NCBI RefSeq assembly: GCF_030317035.1
Contig: NZ_JASZYK010000002.1
Span: forward strand, 682,001 to 746,000
DNA length: 64,000 bases
Direction: 5' to 3'
Source: Variovorax sp. J22G73
GTDB lineage: Bacteria > Pseudomonadota > Gammaproteobacteria > Burkholderiales > Burkholderiaceae_C
Shown here: in pieces, positions 50,399-59,901 of the stretch
Layout: each line of letters starts with the position of its first letter
Position numbering within the stretch: position 1 is the first letter of the stretch
The notes under the pieces: generated by a model
Databases searched by the model: none
Seen by the model: only the letters and a program-made list of their open reading frames with translations
Told to the model about the DNA's origin: nothing
Translations under genes and position numbers: made by a program

Positions 50399-51478
50399 AT
50401 GCCCCTGCTGATGCCCTCCTCGCTCTACAGCCTCGCCCGCCCGTTCCTGTTCGGTTTCGACCCCGAGCACGCCCATGAAATCACGCTGGACGGGCTGGCG
50501 CGCACACAGAACACGCCGCTGGCCTGCGCCTATTCGTCACCGCGCGTGAGCGATCCGGTCCAGCTCGCCGGGCTGACCTTTCCCAACCGCGTGGGCTTGG
50601 CCGCAGGGCTCGACAAGAACGCCCGCTGCATCGACGCCTTTTCCGCCATGGGCTTCGGCTTTGTCGAAGTCGGCACGGTCACGCCGAAGGCTCAGCCCGG
50701 CAACGCGAAGCCGCGCATGTTCCGGCTGCCGCAGCGCGACGCGCTCATCAACCGGCTCGGCTTCAACAACGACGGGCTCGACGCCTTTCTGGCCAATGTG
50801 CAGAAGGCACGTTTTCGCAAGACCGGCGGCACCGCGAAGCCACCGATGCTGCTGGGCCTGAACATCGGCAAGAACGCCGCTACCCCAATCGAACGAGCGA
50901 CGGACGACTACCTCGCCTGCCTCGACGGCGTGTACCCGCATGCCGACTACGTGACGATCAACATCTCCAGCCCCAACACCGCCAACCTGCGCTCGCTGCA
51001 GAGCGACGAAGCGCTCGACGCGCTGCTCGGCGCGGTGGCCGAACGGCGCGAAGCGCTGGCCGCGCGCCACAACAAGCGCTCGCCGCTGTTCGTGAAGATC
51101 GCACCCGACCTGGACGAAGCGCAGGTCGCGGTCATCGCGGCCACGCTGAAACGCCACGGCATGGACGGCGTGATCGCCACCAACACCACGCTGGCGCGCG
51201 ACGCGGTGAAGGGCCTGCCCCATGCGGAGGAAGCCGGCGGCCTCTCGGGCGCGCCGGTGCGCGAGTCGAGCAACCGCGTGATTTCGCAGCTGCGCGCGGC
51301 GCTGGGTGCGGGATTTCCGATCATCGGAGTGGGCGGCATCCTGAGCGCGGCCGATGCCAAGGCCAAGATCGCCGCGGGCGCCGACGTGGTGCAGATCTAC
51401 ACCGGGCTGATCTACCGCGGACCGGGGTTGGTCCGCGAAGCCGCCCAGGCGCTGCTGCGCGATCGCAGCAAGGCCTGA
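50399..51478 (+). CDS. pyrD: dihydroorotate dehydrogenase (quinone), class 2
   Basis: 359 residues. PyrD oxidises dihydroorotate to orotate in pyrimidine synthesis and passes electrons to quinone. [44 protein letters not shown] and the catalytic Ser in [16 protein letters not shown] are characteristic of membrane-associated class 2 enzymes, as is GGIxSAADA-like [23 protein letters not shown]. The N-terminal amphipathic helix ([16 protein letters not shown]) is the membrane anchor. The start could also be ATG 50411. It is divergent from rpiA. Confidence 0.97.
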   Translation: MPLLMPSSLYSLARPFLFGFDPEHAHEITLDGLARTQNTPLACAYSSPRVSDPVQLAGLTFPNRVGLAAGLDKNARCIDAFSAMGFGFVEVGTVTPKAQPGNAKPRMFRLPQRDALINRLGFNNDGLDAFLANVQKARFRKTGGTAKPPMLLGLNIGKNAATPIERATDDYLACLDGVYPHADYVTINISSPNTANLRSLQSDEALDALLGAVAERREALAARHNKRSPLFVKIAPDLDEAQVAVIAATLKRHGMDGVIATNTTLARDAVKGLPHAEEAGGLSGAPVRESSNRVISQLRAALGAGFPIIGVGGILSAADAKAKIAAGADVVQIYTGLIYRGPGLVREAAQALLRDRSKA

Positions 51479-51497
51479 GCCTTTTCCGGCTTTTTCT

Positions 51498-52232
51498 TCA
51501 GCGCATGCGCCAGAGAATGGGCGCAAGGAACGCGGCCAGGCGCAGCAGGCGCTTCGGCCGGATCACCACGACGGCGGCCGCAGCCACGACACCTGCGGCC
51601 ACCGGGTGGGCGCGGGCCATGCGCAGCGCAGCAGCCCCAGCCGATTCGTTGGGCGGAGGCGCTTCGGCCTCGCCCGAACCACTCGTGCCGTCGGCGCTCG
51701 CCGGCTGCGTCTCGCGCCCGCCTTGCAAGGTCGCGATGCGCTGGCGCTGACGCTCCATACGCGCGAGCAGTTCTTCGCGCGTGGCGGGCCGCGGCGGACG
51801 AGGCGCCTCGTCGTCCTGGTCCGGATCCTTGCCGAGGCCGAACTGGTCCTGCACCCAGGTCCAGTCACGACCGAACTCGTCGCGCGCCGGCACGAAGCTG
51901 TTGGAAGCGTTGCGCAGCGTGAGCAGCAAGCCAACGGCAGCCGCCAGCCACAGCACCACCCACACTCCAGCCACAGACCATGCGGCCGTGATGCGGTAAG
52001 GCGTTTCCCAGAAATGAACCACCACCGCCACGGACAGCAAGGCCACCGTGACCGTGGTCAGCCCCAGCACGGCCACCACGAGCAGGAGCATCAGCTTCAG
52101 GCGCTGCTTCTCGTCCTCCCAGGCCATGCGCAGCAACTGCACCCGGTCTTCGGCCGCCAGGGCGCCTTCGGCCGCGGCGATGCGCAACCGGCGGATGCGG
52201 GCATCCAGTCCGAACAGGGACAGCAGCCTCAT
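51498..52232 (-). CDS. phage-holin-family/YqjE-like membrane protein
   Basis: 244 residues. A charged N-terminal segment with amphipathic helix is followed by two transmembrane segments (about 45-72 and 82-104), the arrangement of the DUF1469/YqjE family often named phage holin family. The C-terminal half is hydrophilic, with a REELLARMERQRQR coiled stretch, and ends with a short hydrophobic segment (HPVAAGVVAAAAVVV). It lies 51 bases after the YqjD-like gene. The pair resembles the E. coli yqjDE ribosome-associated membrane genes. No lysis function is implied. Confidence 0.75.
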   Translation of the reverse strand: MRLLSLFGLDARIRRLRIAAAEGALAAEDRVQLLRMAWEDEKQRLKLMLLLVVAVLGLTTVTVALLSVAVVVHFWETPYRITAAWSVAGVWVVLWLAAAVGLLLTLRNASNSFVPARDEFGRDWTWVQDQFGLGKDPDQDDEAPRPPRPATREELLARMERQRQRIATLQGGRETQPASADGTSGSGEAEAPPPNESAGAAALRMARAHPVAAGVVAAAAVVVIRPKRLLRLAAFLAPILWRMR

Positions 52233-52283
52233 CGGCCGGCTCCCGCGGTGTTCGGGTGAACGATGCTGCGATGCGTGTTCAGG

Positions 52284-52580
52284 TCAGCGGCGGCCAAGCA
52301 GCAGACCCACCAGCACGCCGACGGCCAGGGCGGCACCGGCGATCTGCCACGGTTCGTCGTGGGCGTAGGCGTTGGCGGAGTTGGCCGCTTCGCGGGCCTT
52401 CTTGGCGGCCAGCTTGCTTTTCTCGGCCGCGAGTTCGCGTGCGATGGCCAGCTTGGTGTCGATGCGCTGGCGCAGCGCCTTGATGTGGGGAACCGAATCC
52501 AGGTCCTTGCTGGCCAGCACGCCGCGCACGTCGCTTGCGATGTCTTCGGCTGCTGCTTCAAGATTTTGGGATGCACTCAT
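52284..52580 (-). CDS. YqjD/ElaB-like protein (DUF883)
   Basis: 98 residues from ATG 52580, preceded by GGAGG with 10 bases of spacing. A charged helical N-terminus (SVPHIKALRQRIDTKLAIAREL) leads to a C-terminal transmembrane helix (AGAALAVGVLVGLLLG) with a terminal RR, the form of tail-anchored YqjD/ElaB proteins. These associate with ribosomes and the inner membrane in stationary phase in E. coli. Upstream lies a palindrome (52626-52644) that could be an operator. It is followed by the YqjE-like gene. Confidence 0.85.
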   Translation of the reverse strand: MSASQNLEAAAEDIASDVRGVLASKDLDSVPHIKALRQRIDTKLAIARELAAEKSKLAAKKAREAANSANAYAHDEPWQIAGAALAVGVLVGLLLGRR

Positions 52581-52625
52581 TGGAATCTTTCCTCCGTGAT
52601 GACACCGGCACCGCGCCGGCGGCTT

Positions 52626-52644
52626 CACGCCAGCATATGGCGTG
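52626..52644. promoter_or_regulatory. inverted repeat upstream of the yqjD-like gene
   Basis: CACGCCA (52626-52632) and TGGCGTG (52638-52644) form a perfect 7-bp inverted repeat with a 5-base spacer, 46 bases upstream of the ATG. It is a candidate operator. Confidence 0.35.
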
Positions 52645-52709
52645 CTGTCATGTTACAGGCTCAAAAGACCCTCATGCACGACGAAGTGCAGAGTTTGAGA
52701 GGACACGCG

Positions 52710-53813
52710 TCACGCGTGCGCCAGCAGGTCCGAGACGTGGCGCGCAATGGCCAGGCTGCTCGTGAGCCCCGGCGATTCGATGCCGAACAGATTGACCAGG
52801 CCCGGCACGCCATGTGAGGCGGGTCCATCGATCATGAAGTCAGCGGCCGGCTCGCCCGGGCCGGAAATCTTGGGTCGCATGCCTGCGTAGCCAGGAATCA
52901 GCGCGCCGTCCGGCAGCGCGGGCCAGTACTTGCGCACCTCGGCGTAGAAGCCGTCGCCACGCGCCGGGTCCACGATGAGGTCGTCGGCGGATTCGACCCA
53001 TTGCACGTCGGGGCCGAACTTGGCCTGGTCGCCAAGGTCGATCGTCAAGTGCACGCCCAGGCCGCCGGGCTCGGGCACCGGGTAGACGAGGCGGCTGAAG
53101 GGCGCTCGGCCCGACAGGGTGAAGTAGTTGCCTTTGGCGAAGTGCTCAGTGGGCACCGCCGCAGAGGGCAAGCCCTCGAAGCCCCGCGCCAATGCGGGCG
53201 CTCCCAAGCCCGCCGCGTTCACCACGCTGCGGCAGCGCAGCGCCGTGCCGTCCTCGGCGATCAAGACGATTCCGTTGCCTCCGCATTCAGCGCGCGTGAT
53301 GGGCGATTTCAGCGCGAGCATGCCGCCCGCATTCTCGAGATCGCCGAGCAGGCTCAGCATGAGCGCGTGGCTGTCGACGATGCCCGTGCTGGGCGAATGA
53401 AGCGCCGCCATGCACTGCAATTGCGGCTCCATGGCGACGGCCTGCTCCGCAGTCAACAACTCCAGGTCATCGACACCATTAGCGGCAGCCTTTGTTCGAA
53501 TCACTTCGAGTTGGGCCGCCTGTTCTGGCGACGTGGCGACGATGAGCTTGCCGCACCGCCGATGCGGCACGCCGCGCTCCGCCGCGTAGGCGTAGAGCAG
53601 TTGCTTGCCCTCGACGCAGAGCTTCGCCTTGAGCGAACCTTGCGGGTAGTAGATGCCCGCGTGAATCACTTCGCTGTTGCGCGAACTTGTCCCAGTGCCG
53701 ATGGCACCTTCCGATTCGAGCAACAGCACCTCCCGGCCCGCGAGCGCCAAAGCACGCGCGACAGCCAAGCCCACCACTCCGGCGCCGATGACGGCGCAAT
53801 CAATTTCATCCAT
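52710..53813 (-). CDS. FAD-dependent oxidoreductase, L-2-hydroxyglutarate dehydrogenase-like
   Basis: 367 residues, a D-amino-acid-oxidase-fold flavoprotein. The FAD motif is [18 protein letters not shown], and [24 protein letters not shown] is characteristic of LhgO/L2HGDH-like proteins. HAGIYYP and the C-terminal [17 protein letters not shown] complete the fold. The substrate is probably an L-2-hydroxyacid such as L-2-hydroxyglutarate, inferred by family resemblance. The ORF is shorter than human L2HGDH. The 36-base gap to the next ORF suggests it may share a transcript with the small proline-rich ORF. Confidence 0.85.
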   Translation of the reverse strand: MDEIDCAVIGAGVVGLAVARALALAGREVLLLESEGAIGTGTSSRNSEVIHAGIYYPQGSLKAKLCVEGKQLLYAYAAERGVPHRRCGKLIVATSPEQAAQLEVIRTKAAANGVDDLELLTAEQAVAMEPQLQCMAALHSPSTGIVDSHALMLSLLGDLENAGGMLALKSPITRAECGGNGIVLIAEDGTALRCRSVVNAAGLGAPALARGFEGLPSAAVPTEHFAKGNYFTLSGRAPFSRLVYPVPEPGGLGVHLTIDLGDQAKFGPDVQWVESADDLIVDPARGDGFYAEVRKYWPALPDGALIPGYAGMRPKISGPGEPAADFMIDGPASHGVPGLVNLFGIESPGLTSSLAIARHVSDLLAHA

Positions 53814-53849
53814 CGCGCGAGCTTAGCGCGGCTCGCTGCGCTCAGTCAC

Positions 53850-53972
53850 TCAGGACACGCTGGGTGGCGGCTCAGGATCGGTGGGCTCGTCGGGTGCTGT
53901 GTTCGGACCCTCGTCGGGTTCGACAGGCAGGTCCGGTGTGACGGGGGTCGGAAGATCGGGATGGGTGGCCAT
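53850..53972 (-). CDS. 40-residue proline-rich acidic protein, unknown function
   Basis: A 40-residue ORF with ATG 53972, preceded by AAGGAG with 7 bases of spacing, a near-ideal ribosome-binding site. The protein is Pro/Asp/Glu/Thr-rich with no hydrophobic segment, no Cys and no Trp (for example PVEPDEGPNTAPDEPTDPEP). It therefore looks disordered. It ends 36 bases upstream of the FAD-oxidoreductase start. I do not recognise a family. The strong initiation signal is the best evidence that it is translated. Confidence 0.6.
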   Translation of the reverse strand: MATHPDLPTPVTPDLPVEPDEGPNTAPDEPTDPEPPPSVS

Positions 53973-54108
53973 GGTCTTGCTCCTTTTGCAGCTTCGGTTC
54001 TAGACCTCAGCGGCGACCGGTGCGCCATCTCTTGGCGCCATTTGCCGTCGGCGAGAGCCGACAGCTCCGTCAAGGCGAAATGGGCAAACTCAAAACCAGA
54101 CGGGCAAG

Positions 54109-54141
54109 AAAAAAGCGACTTGGAAGTCCAAGTCGCTTTTT
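54109..54141 (-). terminator. intrinsic terminator after tRNA-Val
   Basis: A GCGACTTGGA/TCCAAGTCGC stem of 10 bp (54115-54136, with a 2-base centre) followed on the minus strand by a T-run. It lies 5-35 bases downstream of the tRNA gene. Confidence 0.85.
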
Positions 54142-54146
54142 CTATT

Positions 54147-54221
54147 TGGTGGGCGGTGGAGGTTTCGAACCTCCGACCCCAGCAGTGTGAATGCTGTGCT
54201 CTACCCCTGAGCTAACCGCCC
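54147..54221 (-). tRNA. tRNA-Val (anticodon CAC)
   Basis: 75 bases including an encoded 3' CCA. The acceptor stem is GGGCGGT/ACCGCCC. The D arm begins TTAGCTCAG. The anticodon stem CAGCA/TGCTG closes a TTCACAC loop with anticodon CAC, which reads GUG valine codons. The T arm has GGTTCGAAACC. It lies 60 bases after dnaQ on the same strand and before an intrinsic terminator, so it could be processed from the same transcript. Confidence 0.97.
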
Positions 54222-54281
54222 TGAGACACTGCTTTTGAGTTCAGTGTCTTGAACACGTATCGCGTTGTGCGAAGCCTCAGA

Positions 54282-55004
54282 TTATGCCACAGCTTTTTCG
54301 CTGTTTTGACGAAACAGCGTGCGACCACCACTAGATTTATCAAGTTGCGTCAAAACAGCTTCGTGCGCGGACAGCTCCTGCTCACCCGCAACGATCACCG
54401 GCAACTCGAACTGGCTCAGGTCGACAGCCACGATGGTCGTCCCCTGCGCCGGCTCGTTGGAAGCCACGTCGATCAGCAGCGCGTCCTGTCCGCGCGTGAG
54501 GTTGATGTAGACATCGGCCAGCAACTGCGCATCGAGCTTGGCGCCGTGGAAGGTGCGGTTCGAACGGTCGACACCGAAGCGATCGCACAGTGCATCCAGC
54601 GAATTGCGCTTGCCCGGGTACACAAGCTTCGCCATGGCCAGCGTGTCGGTCACTTCGCTGACGAAGGTGCGCAGCGGCGGCAGGCCGGCTCGCTCGAATT
54701 CCTTGTTGAGAAAGCCGACGTCGAAGGCCGCGTTGTGAATGATCAACTCGGCGCCGCGCAGGTACTCGATGATGTCGTTGCCCAGCGTCGCGAACTTCGG
54801 CTTGTCGCGCAGGAAGTCGGTGGTCAGCCCGTGGACCTTCAGCGCGTCTTCATGGCTCTCGCGCTCGGGGTTGAAATAGATGTGCAGGTCGTTGCCGGTG
54901 AGCTTGCGGTTGAACAGCTCCACGCAGCCGAGCTCGATGACGCGATCGCCGTTCTCCGCGGAGAGGCCGGTGGTTTCGGTATCGAGAACGATGAGTCTGG
55001 ACAT
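54282..55004 (-). CDS. dnaQ: DNA polymerase III epsilon subunit, 3'-5' exonuclease
   Basis: 240 residues from ATG 55004. Proofreading exonuclease of the DNA polymerase III core. Exo I carries D8 and E10 (VLDTETTGLS), Exo II is IIHNAAFDVGFL, and Exo III is in HGAKLDAQLLADVY. The C-terminus is the segment that binds the alpha subunit. The start overlaps the fdx stop by one base (TGATG), so it is probably translated with the isc operon. In E. coli dnaQ lies next to rnhA, not in the isc cluster, so the location here is different. Confidence 0.96.
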   Translation of the reverse strand: MSRLIVLDTETTGLSAENGDRVIELGCVELFNRKLTGNDLHIYFNPERESHEDALKVHGLTTDFLRDKPKFATLGNDIIEYLRGAELIIHNAAFDVGFLNKEFERAGLPPLRTFVSEVTDTLAMAKLVYPGKRNSLDALCDRFGVDRSNRTFHGAKLDAQLLADVYINLTRGQDALLIDVASNEPAQGTTIVAVDLSQFELPVIVAGEQELSAHEAVLTQLDKSSGGRTLFRQNSEKAVA

Positions 55005-55342
55005 CAGTGGTTTTCCTTGGCGTGGTTGATCGAGTACTTCGGAATCTCGATGGTCACATTCTCCTGCGCCAGGATCGATTGGCAACTCAGGCGCGACTGC
55101 GGCTCCAGGCCCCAGGCGCGGTCGAGCAGGTCTTCCTCGCCCTCTTCCGCTTCGTTGAGCGAATTGAAGCCCTCGCGCACGATGACGTGGCACGTGGTGC
55201 AGGCGCAGCTCATCTCGCACGCATGCTCGATGTTGATGTGGTTGTCGAGCAGCGCCTCGCAGATCGAGGTGCCGGCGGGCGCGGTAATTTCGGCGCCCTG
55301 CGGGCAGTACTCGGGATGCGGGTAGATCTTGATCGTGGGCAT
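55004..55342 (-). CDS. fdx: [2Fe-2S] ferredoxin of the ISC system
   Basis: 112 residues. An adrenodoxin-type ferredoxin with cluster ligands C42, C48, C51 and C87 in IEHACEMSCACTTCHVIV and RLSCQSIL. It donates electrons for Fe-S cluster assembly on IscU and for turnover in the ISC pathway. It follows hscA by 9 bases, and dnaQ overlaps its stop. There is no iscX after it, as occurs in E. coli. Length and motifs match E. coli Fdx (111). Confidence 0.97.
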   Translation of the reverse strand: MPTIKIYPHPEYCPQGAEITAPAGTSICEALLDNHINIEHACEMSCACTTCHVIVREGFNSLNEAEEGEEDLLDRAWGLEPQSRLSCQSILAQENVTIEIPKYSINHAKENH

Positions 55343-55351
55343 GTTGTTGTT

Positions 55352-57217
55352 CTAGAGAGATTCGACCTTGCGACCGGCAAGCGCGCGCGCAATGCCCGCG
55401 TTCATGCGCTGGGCGGCAAAGGCCTCGGTGTCGTCGGCGAGCTTCTTGGTGGCGGCCTCGATGGCGGCGGCTTCGTCGCTGGCCTTGGCGGCTTCGCGCA
55501 GTTGTGCCATCGATGCATCGATCACGCTGCGCTCCTCGTCGTTCAGCAGGTCACCATCGGCGTCAAGCGCGCTTTGCGTGGCGAGCAGCATGCGGTCGGC
55601 GTCCACGCGCGCCTCGACCGACGCGCGGGTCTTCATGTCTTGCTGCGCGGTGGAGAAGCTCTCCTGCAGCATGGTCGCGATCTGGTCGTCCGACAGGCCA
55701 TACGACGGCTTGACTGCCACGCTTGCCTCGACGCCGCTGCCCTGCTCCTTCGCACTCACGCTCAGCAGGCCATCGGCGTCGACGGTGAAGGTGACGCGAA
55801 TGCGCGCAGCGCCGGCCGCCATCGGCGGAATGCCGCGCAGCGTGAAGCGTGCGAGGCTGCGGCAGTCGGACACGAGGTCGCGCTCACCTTGCACCACATG
55901 CAGCGCCAGCGCGGTCTGGCCGTCCTTGTAGGTCGTGAAGTCTTGCGCCATCGCGGTGGGAATGGTCTGGTTGCGCGGCACGATGCGCTCGACCAGCCCG
56001 CCCATGGTCTCGATGCCGAGCGACAACGGAATCACGTCGAGCAGCAGCAGCTCGCCCGCGCCGTTGTTGCCGGCCAGCTGGTTCGCCTGGATGGCCGCGC
56101 CGAGCGCCACGACTTCATCGGGGTTCAGGTTGACCAGCGGTTCGCGGCCGAAGAACTCGGCCACCGCACGGCGCACCTGCGGCATGCGCGTGGAACCGCC
56201 GACAAGCACGATGCCCTGCAGGTCGTCGGGCTTGAGCTTGGCATCGCGCAGTGCCTTGCGCACGGCGGCGATGGTGCGGTCGGTGAGAGGCTTGGTGGCA
56301 GTGTAGAACTGCTCGCGGGCCAGATCGAAGCTGACGGGTTCACCCGCGACGTTCGCGCTGAACACCGTCGATGCCGATTCGGTCAGCGCTTCCTTGGCCG
56401 CCCGCGCGGCGACCAGCAACGCGGCCTTGTCGGCGTCGCTGCCGGCCTGCAGGCCCTTTTGCTCGCGCACGAAGTCGGCCAGCGCGTGGTCGTAGTCGTC
56501 ACCACCCAGTGCCGAGTCACCGCCCGTCGCGATCACCTCGAACACGCCCTGCGTGAGCCGCAGGATCGAGATGTCGAAGGTGCCGCCGCCGAGGTCATAG
56601 ACCGCGTAGACGCCTTCGCTGGCGTTGTCCAGGCCGTAGGCGATGGCCGCGGCCGTGGGTTCGCTGATCAGGCGCAGCACGTTGAGGCCGGCAAGCTGCG
56701 CGGCGTCCTTGGTCGCCTGGCGCTGGCCCTCGTCGAAGTACGCGGGCACGGTGATGACGGCACCATAGAGCTCGTCGTCGTCGAAGGTGTCTTGCGCGCG
56801 GTAGCGCAGCGTGGCCAGGATCTCTGCGCTGATCTCGACCGGCGACTTCTCGCCTGCCAGCGTATGCACCTGCACCATGCCACCGTCGCTGCTGCCGATG
56901 CGGTACGACATGGCGTCGCGGTTCGCAATGTCGGCCAGGCCGCGGCCCATGAGCCGCTTCACCGAAGTGATGGTGTTCGCCGGGTCCTGCGCGCGCGCGG
57001 CCAGGGCGTCGAAGCCGATCTGGCGGCGGTCGCTCTCGAGGTAGCGCACGGCCGAAGGCAGCAGCACGCGGCCCTGGTCGTCGGGCAGGCACTCGGCCAC
57101 GCCGTTGCGCACGGAGGCCACCAGCGAATGCGTGGTGCCAAGGTCGATGCCCACGGCAATGCGGCGCTGATGCGGGTCGGGCGCCTGGCCGGGTTCGGAA
57201 ATCTGAAGAAGAGCCAT
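55352..57217 (-). CDS. hscA: Fe-S assembly chaperone HscA (Hsp70 family)
   Basis: 621 residues from ATG 57217. A DnaK-like chaperone that with HscB acts on IscU to drive cluster transfer. Its ATPase domain has [49 protein letters not shown] and [12 protein letters not shown]. The substrate domain holds the LPPVK-binding site for IscU, whose LPPVK is present at IscU residues 100-104. The frame is open 19 codons upstream into hscB. It starts 4 bases after hscB. Confidence 0.97.
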   Translation of the reverse strand: MALLQISEPGQAPDPHQRRIAVGIDLGTTHSLVASVRNGVAECLPDDQGRVLLPSAVRYLESDRRQIGFDALAARAQDPANTITSVKRLMGRGLADIANRDAMSYRIGSSDGGMVQVHTLAGEKSPVEISAEILATLRYRAQDTFDDDELYGAVITVPAYFDEGQRQATKDAAQLAGLNVLRLISEPTAAAIAYGLDNASEGVYAVYDLGGGTFDISILRLTQGVFEVIATGGDSALGGDDYDHALADFVREQKGLQAGSDADKAALLVAARAAKEALTESASTVFSANVAGEPVSFDLAREQFYTATKPLTDRTIAAVRKALRDAKLKPDDLQGIVLVGGSTRMPQVRRAVAEFFGREPLVNLNPDEVVALGAAIQANQLAGNNGAGELLLLDVIPLSLGIETMGGLVERIVPRNQTIPTAMAQDFTTYKDGQTALALHVVQGERDLVSDCRSLARFTLRGIPPMAAGAARIRVTFTVDADGLLSVSAKEQGSGVEASVAVKPSYGLSDDQIATMLQESFSTAQQDMKTRASVEARVDADRMLLATQSALDADGDLLNDEERSVIDASMAQLREAAKASDEAAAIEAATKKLADDTEAFAAQRMNAGIARALAGRKVESL

Positions 57218-57221
57218 GCCG

Positions 57222-57740
57222 CTATTGTCCCAACTGATCGAATTTGGCTTCGACGTCCTGTCCGAAGCGCTCAATGAACATGAGGGCTCTCACCTGCTGC
57301 GCGGCGGCCGGGTAGTCGCCCTTCTCGTCGATCAGCCAGTCGAGCGACGACAGCGCGCGTGCCCGGCCAGCCTCGACTTCCTGCTGGAGCTTCTCGAGCG
57401 CGTGCAGGTCACCGACCTCGTCGAGCGACTCGCGCCATTCCATCTGCTGCATGAGGAACTCCGGCGGCATCGCCGTGTTGTTCTCGGCGTTGACCGGCGC
57501 GTCGTGCAGTTCGCAGATGTAGCTGGCGCGGCGAACCGGGTCCTTCAACCGCTGGTAGGCCTCGTTGATGCGCACCGACCACTGCATGGCCACGCGCTGC
57601 GCCGCGGCGCCTTGCGCGGCGAAGCGGTCGGGGTGGGCTTCGCGCTGCAGCTCTTTCCAGCGTGCGTCGAGCGCGGCGCGGTCCTGCGCAAAAGTCGCCG
57701 GGACGGCGAACAGTTGAAAGTCGGTGTCGTTCAGGTTCAT
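57222..57740 (-). CDS. hscB: Fe-S assembly co-chaperone HscB
   Basis: 172 residues from ATG 57740. A J-domain protein with HPD at 36-38 ([10 protein letters not shown]), which stimulates HscA ATPase, followed by the C-terminal three-helix IscU-binding domain. It is separated from iscA by 63 bases that contain a terminator-like hairpin and T-run. A short in-frame extension upstream (MCWRFFLA) overlaps that hairpin, so the later ATG is chosen. It is followed by hscA 4 bases later. Confidence 0.96.
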   Translation of the reverse strand: MNLNDTDFQLFAVPATFAQDRAALDARWKELQREAHPDRFAAQGAAAQRVAMQWSVRINEAYQRLKDPVRRASYICELHDAPVNAENNTAMPPEFLMQQMEWRESLDEVGDLHALEKLQQEVEAGRARALSSLDWLIDEKGDYPAAAQQVRALMFIERFGQDVEAKFDQLGQ

Positions 57741-57746
57741 GGCAAG

Positions 57747-57777
57747 AAAAAACCGCCAGCACATGACATGGTGGCGG
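57747..57777 (-). terminator. terminator-like hairpin between iscA and hscB (possible attenuator)
   Basis: On the minus strand a 6-bp GC-rich stem (CCGCCA/TGGCGG, 57753-57758 with 57772-57777), with a 13-base loop, is followed directly by six U (57747-57752). The T-run ends 6 bases before the hscB ATG. This could end a fraction of isc transcripts after iscA or serve as an RNA processing point. Confidence 0.5.
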
Positions 57778-57803
57778 CTGTTGTCGCGGTCAGCGACGGT
57801 GCA

Positions 57804-58127
57804 TCAGATGCGAAAACTCTCGCCGCATCCGCAACGGTCGCGTTCGTTCGGGTTGATGAACTTGAAGCCTTCGTTCAGGCCTTCGCGCACGAAGTCGAGC
57901 TGCGTGCCGTCGATGTAGGCCAGGCTCTTCGGGTCTACCAGCACCTTCACGCCGTGGTCTTCGAACACCACGTCTTCCGGCGTGAACTCGTCCACGTACT
58001 CGAGCTTGTAGGCCAGGCCCGAGCAACCGGTGGTCTTCACGCCCAGCCGCACGCCCACGCCCTTGCCTCGTTTGCCGAGGTAGCGGGTCACGTGTCTCGC
58101 AGCGGCTTCGGTCAGCGTGACGGCCAT
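57804..58127 (-). CDS. iscA: iron-sulfur cluster assembly protein IscA
   Basis: 107 residues. A-type carrier with three conserved cysteines, C35, C99 and C101 ([10 protein letters not shown] and RCGCGESF). It transfers clusters or iron to apo-proteins. It starts 1 base after the iscU stop, and hscB follows after the hairpin. Length equals E. coli IscA (107). Confidence 0.96.
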   Translation of the reverse strand: MAVTLTEAAARHVTRYLGKRGKGVGVRLGVKTTGCSGLAYKLEYVDEFTPEDVVFEDHGVKVLVDPKSLAYIDGTQLDFVREGLNEGFKFINPNERDRCGCGESFRI

Positions 58128-58128
58128 G

Positions 58129-58545
58129 TCAGTGGACGGCTTCGGCAGCAGCTTCGGTCTTGACGCCGTGCTTGGCCTTGTAGTCGCTCACGGCGGCCTT
58201 GATCGCGTCTTCGGCCAGGATGGAGCAGTGGATCTTCACGGGCGGCAGCGCCAGTTCTTCGGCGATTTGCGCGTTCTTCAGCGCAGCCGCTTCGTCGAGC
58301 GTCTTGCCCTTGACCCATTCGGTCACGAGCGACGACGAAGCGATGGCCGAGCCGCAACCGTAGGTCTTGAAGCGCGCGTCTTCGATCACGCCGGTTTCCG
58401 GGTTGACCTTGATCTGCAGCTTCATCACGTCGCCGCAGGCCGGCGCGCCGACCATGCCGGTGCCTACCGAGTCGTCGCCCTTTTCGAAGGAGCCGACGTT
58501 GCGGGGATTTTCGTAGTGGTCGATGACCTTGGAAGAATATGCCAT
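58129..58545 (-). CDS. iscU: iron-sulfur cluster scaffold IscU
   Basis: 138 residues. The cluster ligands C37 (GAPACGDV), C64 (YGCGSA) and C107 (KIHCS) are all present, and LPPVK (100-104) is the HscA recognition motif. Assembles 2Fe-2S and 4Fe-4S clusters with sulfur from IscS. It starts 50 bases after iscS. An Ala/Glu-rich C-terminal tail ([10 protein letters not shown]) is slightly longer than in E. coli (128 residues). Confidence 0.98.
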   Translation of the reverse strand: MAYSSKVIDHYENPRNVGSFEKGDDSVGTGMVGAPACGDVMKLQIKVNPETGVIEDARFKTYGCGSAIASSSLVTEWVKGKTLDEAAALKNAQIAEELALPPVKIHCSILAEDAIKAAVSDYKAKHGVKTEAAAEAVH

Positions 58546-58595
58546 GGTGTACCTCTCAAACTTTGTTCAATCGTGGAGCCGTGGGCTGGCCGGGG

Positions 58596-59816
58596 TCAGT
58601 GGGCCGACCACTGGATCGTGCTGATGTCGACGCCGTCCTGGAACATCTCCCACAAGGGGCTCAGCTCGCGCAGCTTGGCAACGTTGTGCTTGATGGTCGA
58701 AATGGCGTAGTCGATTTCTTCTTCGGTCGTGAAACGGCCGATGGTCATGCGAAGGCTGCTGTGCGCCAACTCGTCGCTGCGGCCGAGGGCGCGCAGCACG
58801 TAGCTGGGTTCCAGGCTGGCCGAGGTGCAGGCCGAGCCCGACGACACCGCCAGGCCCTTGATGCCCATGATCAGCGACTCGCCTTCGACGTAGTTGAAGC
58901 TCATGTTCAGGTTGTGCGGCACGCGGTGTTCGAGGTCGCCGTTGATGAACACTTGCTCGACATCTTTCAGGCCGTCCAGCAGGCGTTGCTGCAGGCGACG
59001 CGCGTGGGCGATGTCGTCCTTCATCTCGAGCTTGGCGATGCGGTAGGCCTCGCCCATGCCGACGATCTGGTGCGTGGGCAAGGTGCCCGAACGCATGCCG
59101 CGTTCGTGGCCACCGCCGTGCATCTGCGCTTCGAGGCGAATGCGCGGCTTGCGGCGCACGTACAGCGCGCCGATGCCCTTGGGGCCGTAGGTCTTGTGCG
59201 AAGCCAGGCTCATCAGGTCGATGGGCAGCTTCGTGATGTCGATGTCGACCTTGCCGGTGGCCTGTGCCGAATCGACGTGGAAGATCACGCCCTTTTCGCG
59301 ACAGGCATTGCCCAGCGCGACCACGTCTTGGATCACGCCAATTTCGTTGTTCACGAACAGCACGCTGGCCAGGATGGTGTCGGGGCGGATGGCCGCCTTG
59401 AACTTTTCCAGGTCGACGAGACCGTTTTCCTCGACGTCGAGGTAGGTCACTTCGAAGCCTTGGCGCTCGAGCTCGCGCATGGTGTCGAGCACGGCCTTGT
59501 GCTCGGTCTTCAGCGTGATCAGGTGCTTGCCCTTGCCCTTGTAGAACTGGGCCGCGCCCTTCAAGGCGAGGTTGATCGACTCGGTGGCGCCCGACGTCCA
59601 GACGATTTCGCGCGGGTCGGCATTGATCAGCTCGGCAACCTGGCCGCGCGCCTTCTCGACTGCCTCTTCAGCCTCCCAGCCCCAGGCGTGGCTGCGCGAT
59701 GCCGGGTTGCCGAAGTGCTCGCGCAACCAGGGAATCATGGCGTCGACCACACGGGGGTCCACCGGCGTGGTCGCGCCGTAGTCGAGATAGATCGGGAAAT
59801 GAGGAGTTACGTCCAT
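58596..59816 (-). CDS. iscS: cysteine desulfurase IscS
   Basis: 406 residues from ATG 59816. PLP enzyme that takes sulfur from cysteine for IscU and other acceptors. The PLP Lys is in [12 protein letters not shown] and the active-site Cys loop is [30 protein letters not shown] and the [14 protein letters not shown] region bind cofactor. The frame is open 45 codons upstream into the iscR gap, but the family start is the chosen ATG. It lies 85 bases after iscR and before iscU. Length matches E. coli IscS (404). Confidence 0.98.
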   Translation of the reverse strand: MDVTPHFPIYLDYGATTPVDPRVVDAMIPWLREHFGNPASRSHAWGWEAEEAVEKARGQVAELINADPREIVWTSGATESINLALKGAAQFYKGKGKHLITLKTEHKAVLDTMRELERQGFEVTYLDVEENGLVDLEKFKAAIRPDTILASVLFVNNEIGVIQDVVALGNACREKGVIFHVDSAQATGKVDIDITKLPIDLMSLASHKTYGPKGIGALYVRRKPRIRLEAQMHGGGHERGMRSGTLPTHQIVGMGEAYRIAKLEMKDDIAHARRLQQRLLDGLKDVEQVFINGDLEHRVPHNLNMSFNYVEGESLIMGIKGLAVSSGSACTSASLEPSYVLRALGRSDELAHSSLRMTIGRFTTEEEIDYAISTIKHNVAKLRELSPLWEMFQDGVDISTIQWSAH

Positions 59817-59901
59817 GGCTGGCTCGTGCTGGCGTGGGGGTTGTTCTTGATCTGGGCTGCTCGTGGCCGCGCCCGAAGGCGCTGCCGGGAAATCACAGGG
59901 C

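Noticed and set aside
51498..52232. Phage lysis cassette suggested by a holin-family name
   Set aside because: The protein has the YqjE-like layout beside a YqjD-like gene and there is no endolysin or phage gene nearby.
54147..54221. tRNA-Val as an integration site for a mobile element
   Set aside because: No integrase gene, no repeat of the tRNA 3' end and no change of gene content are visible on either side in the window.
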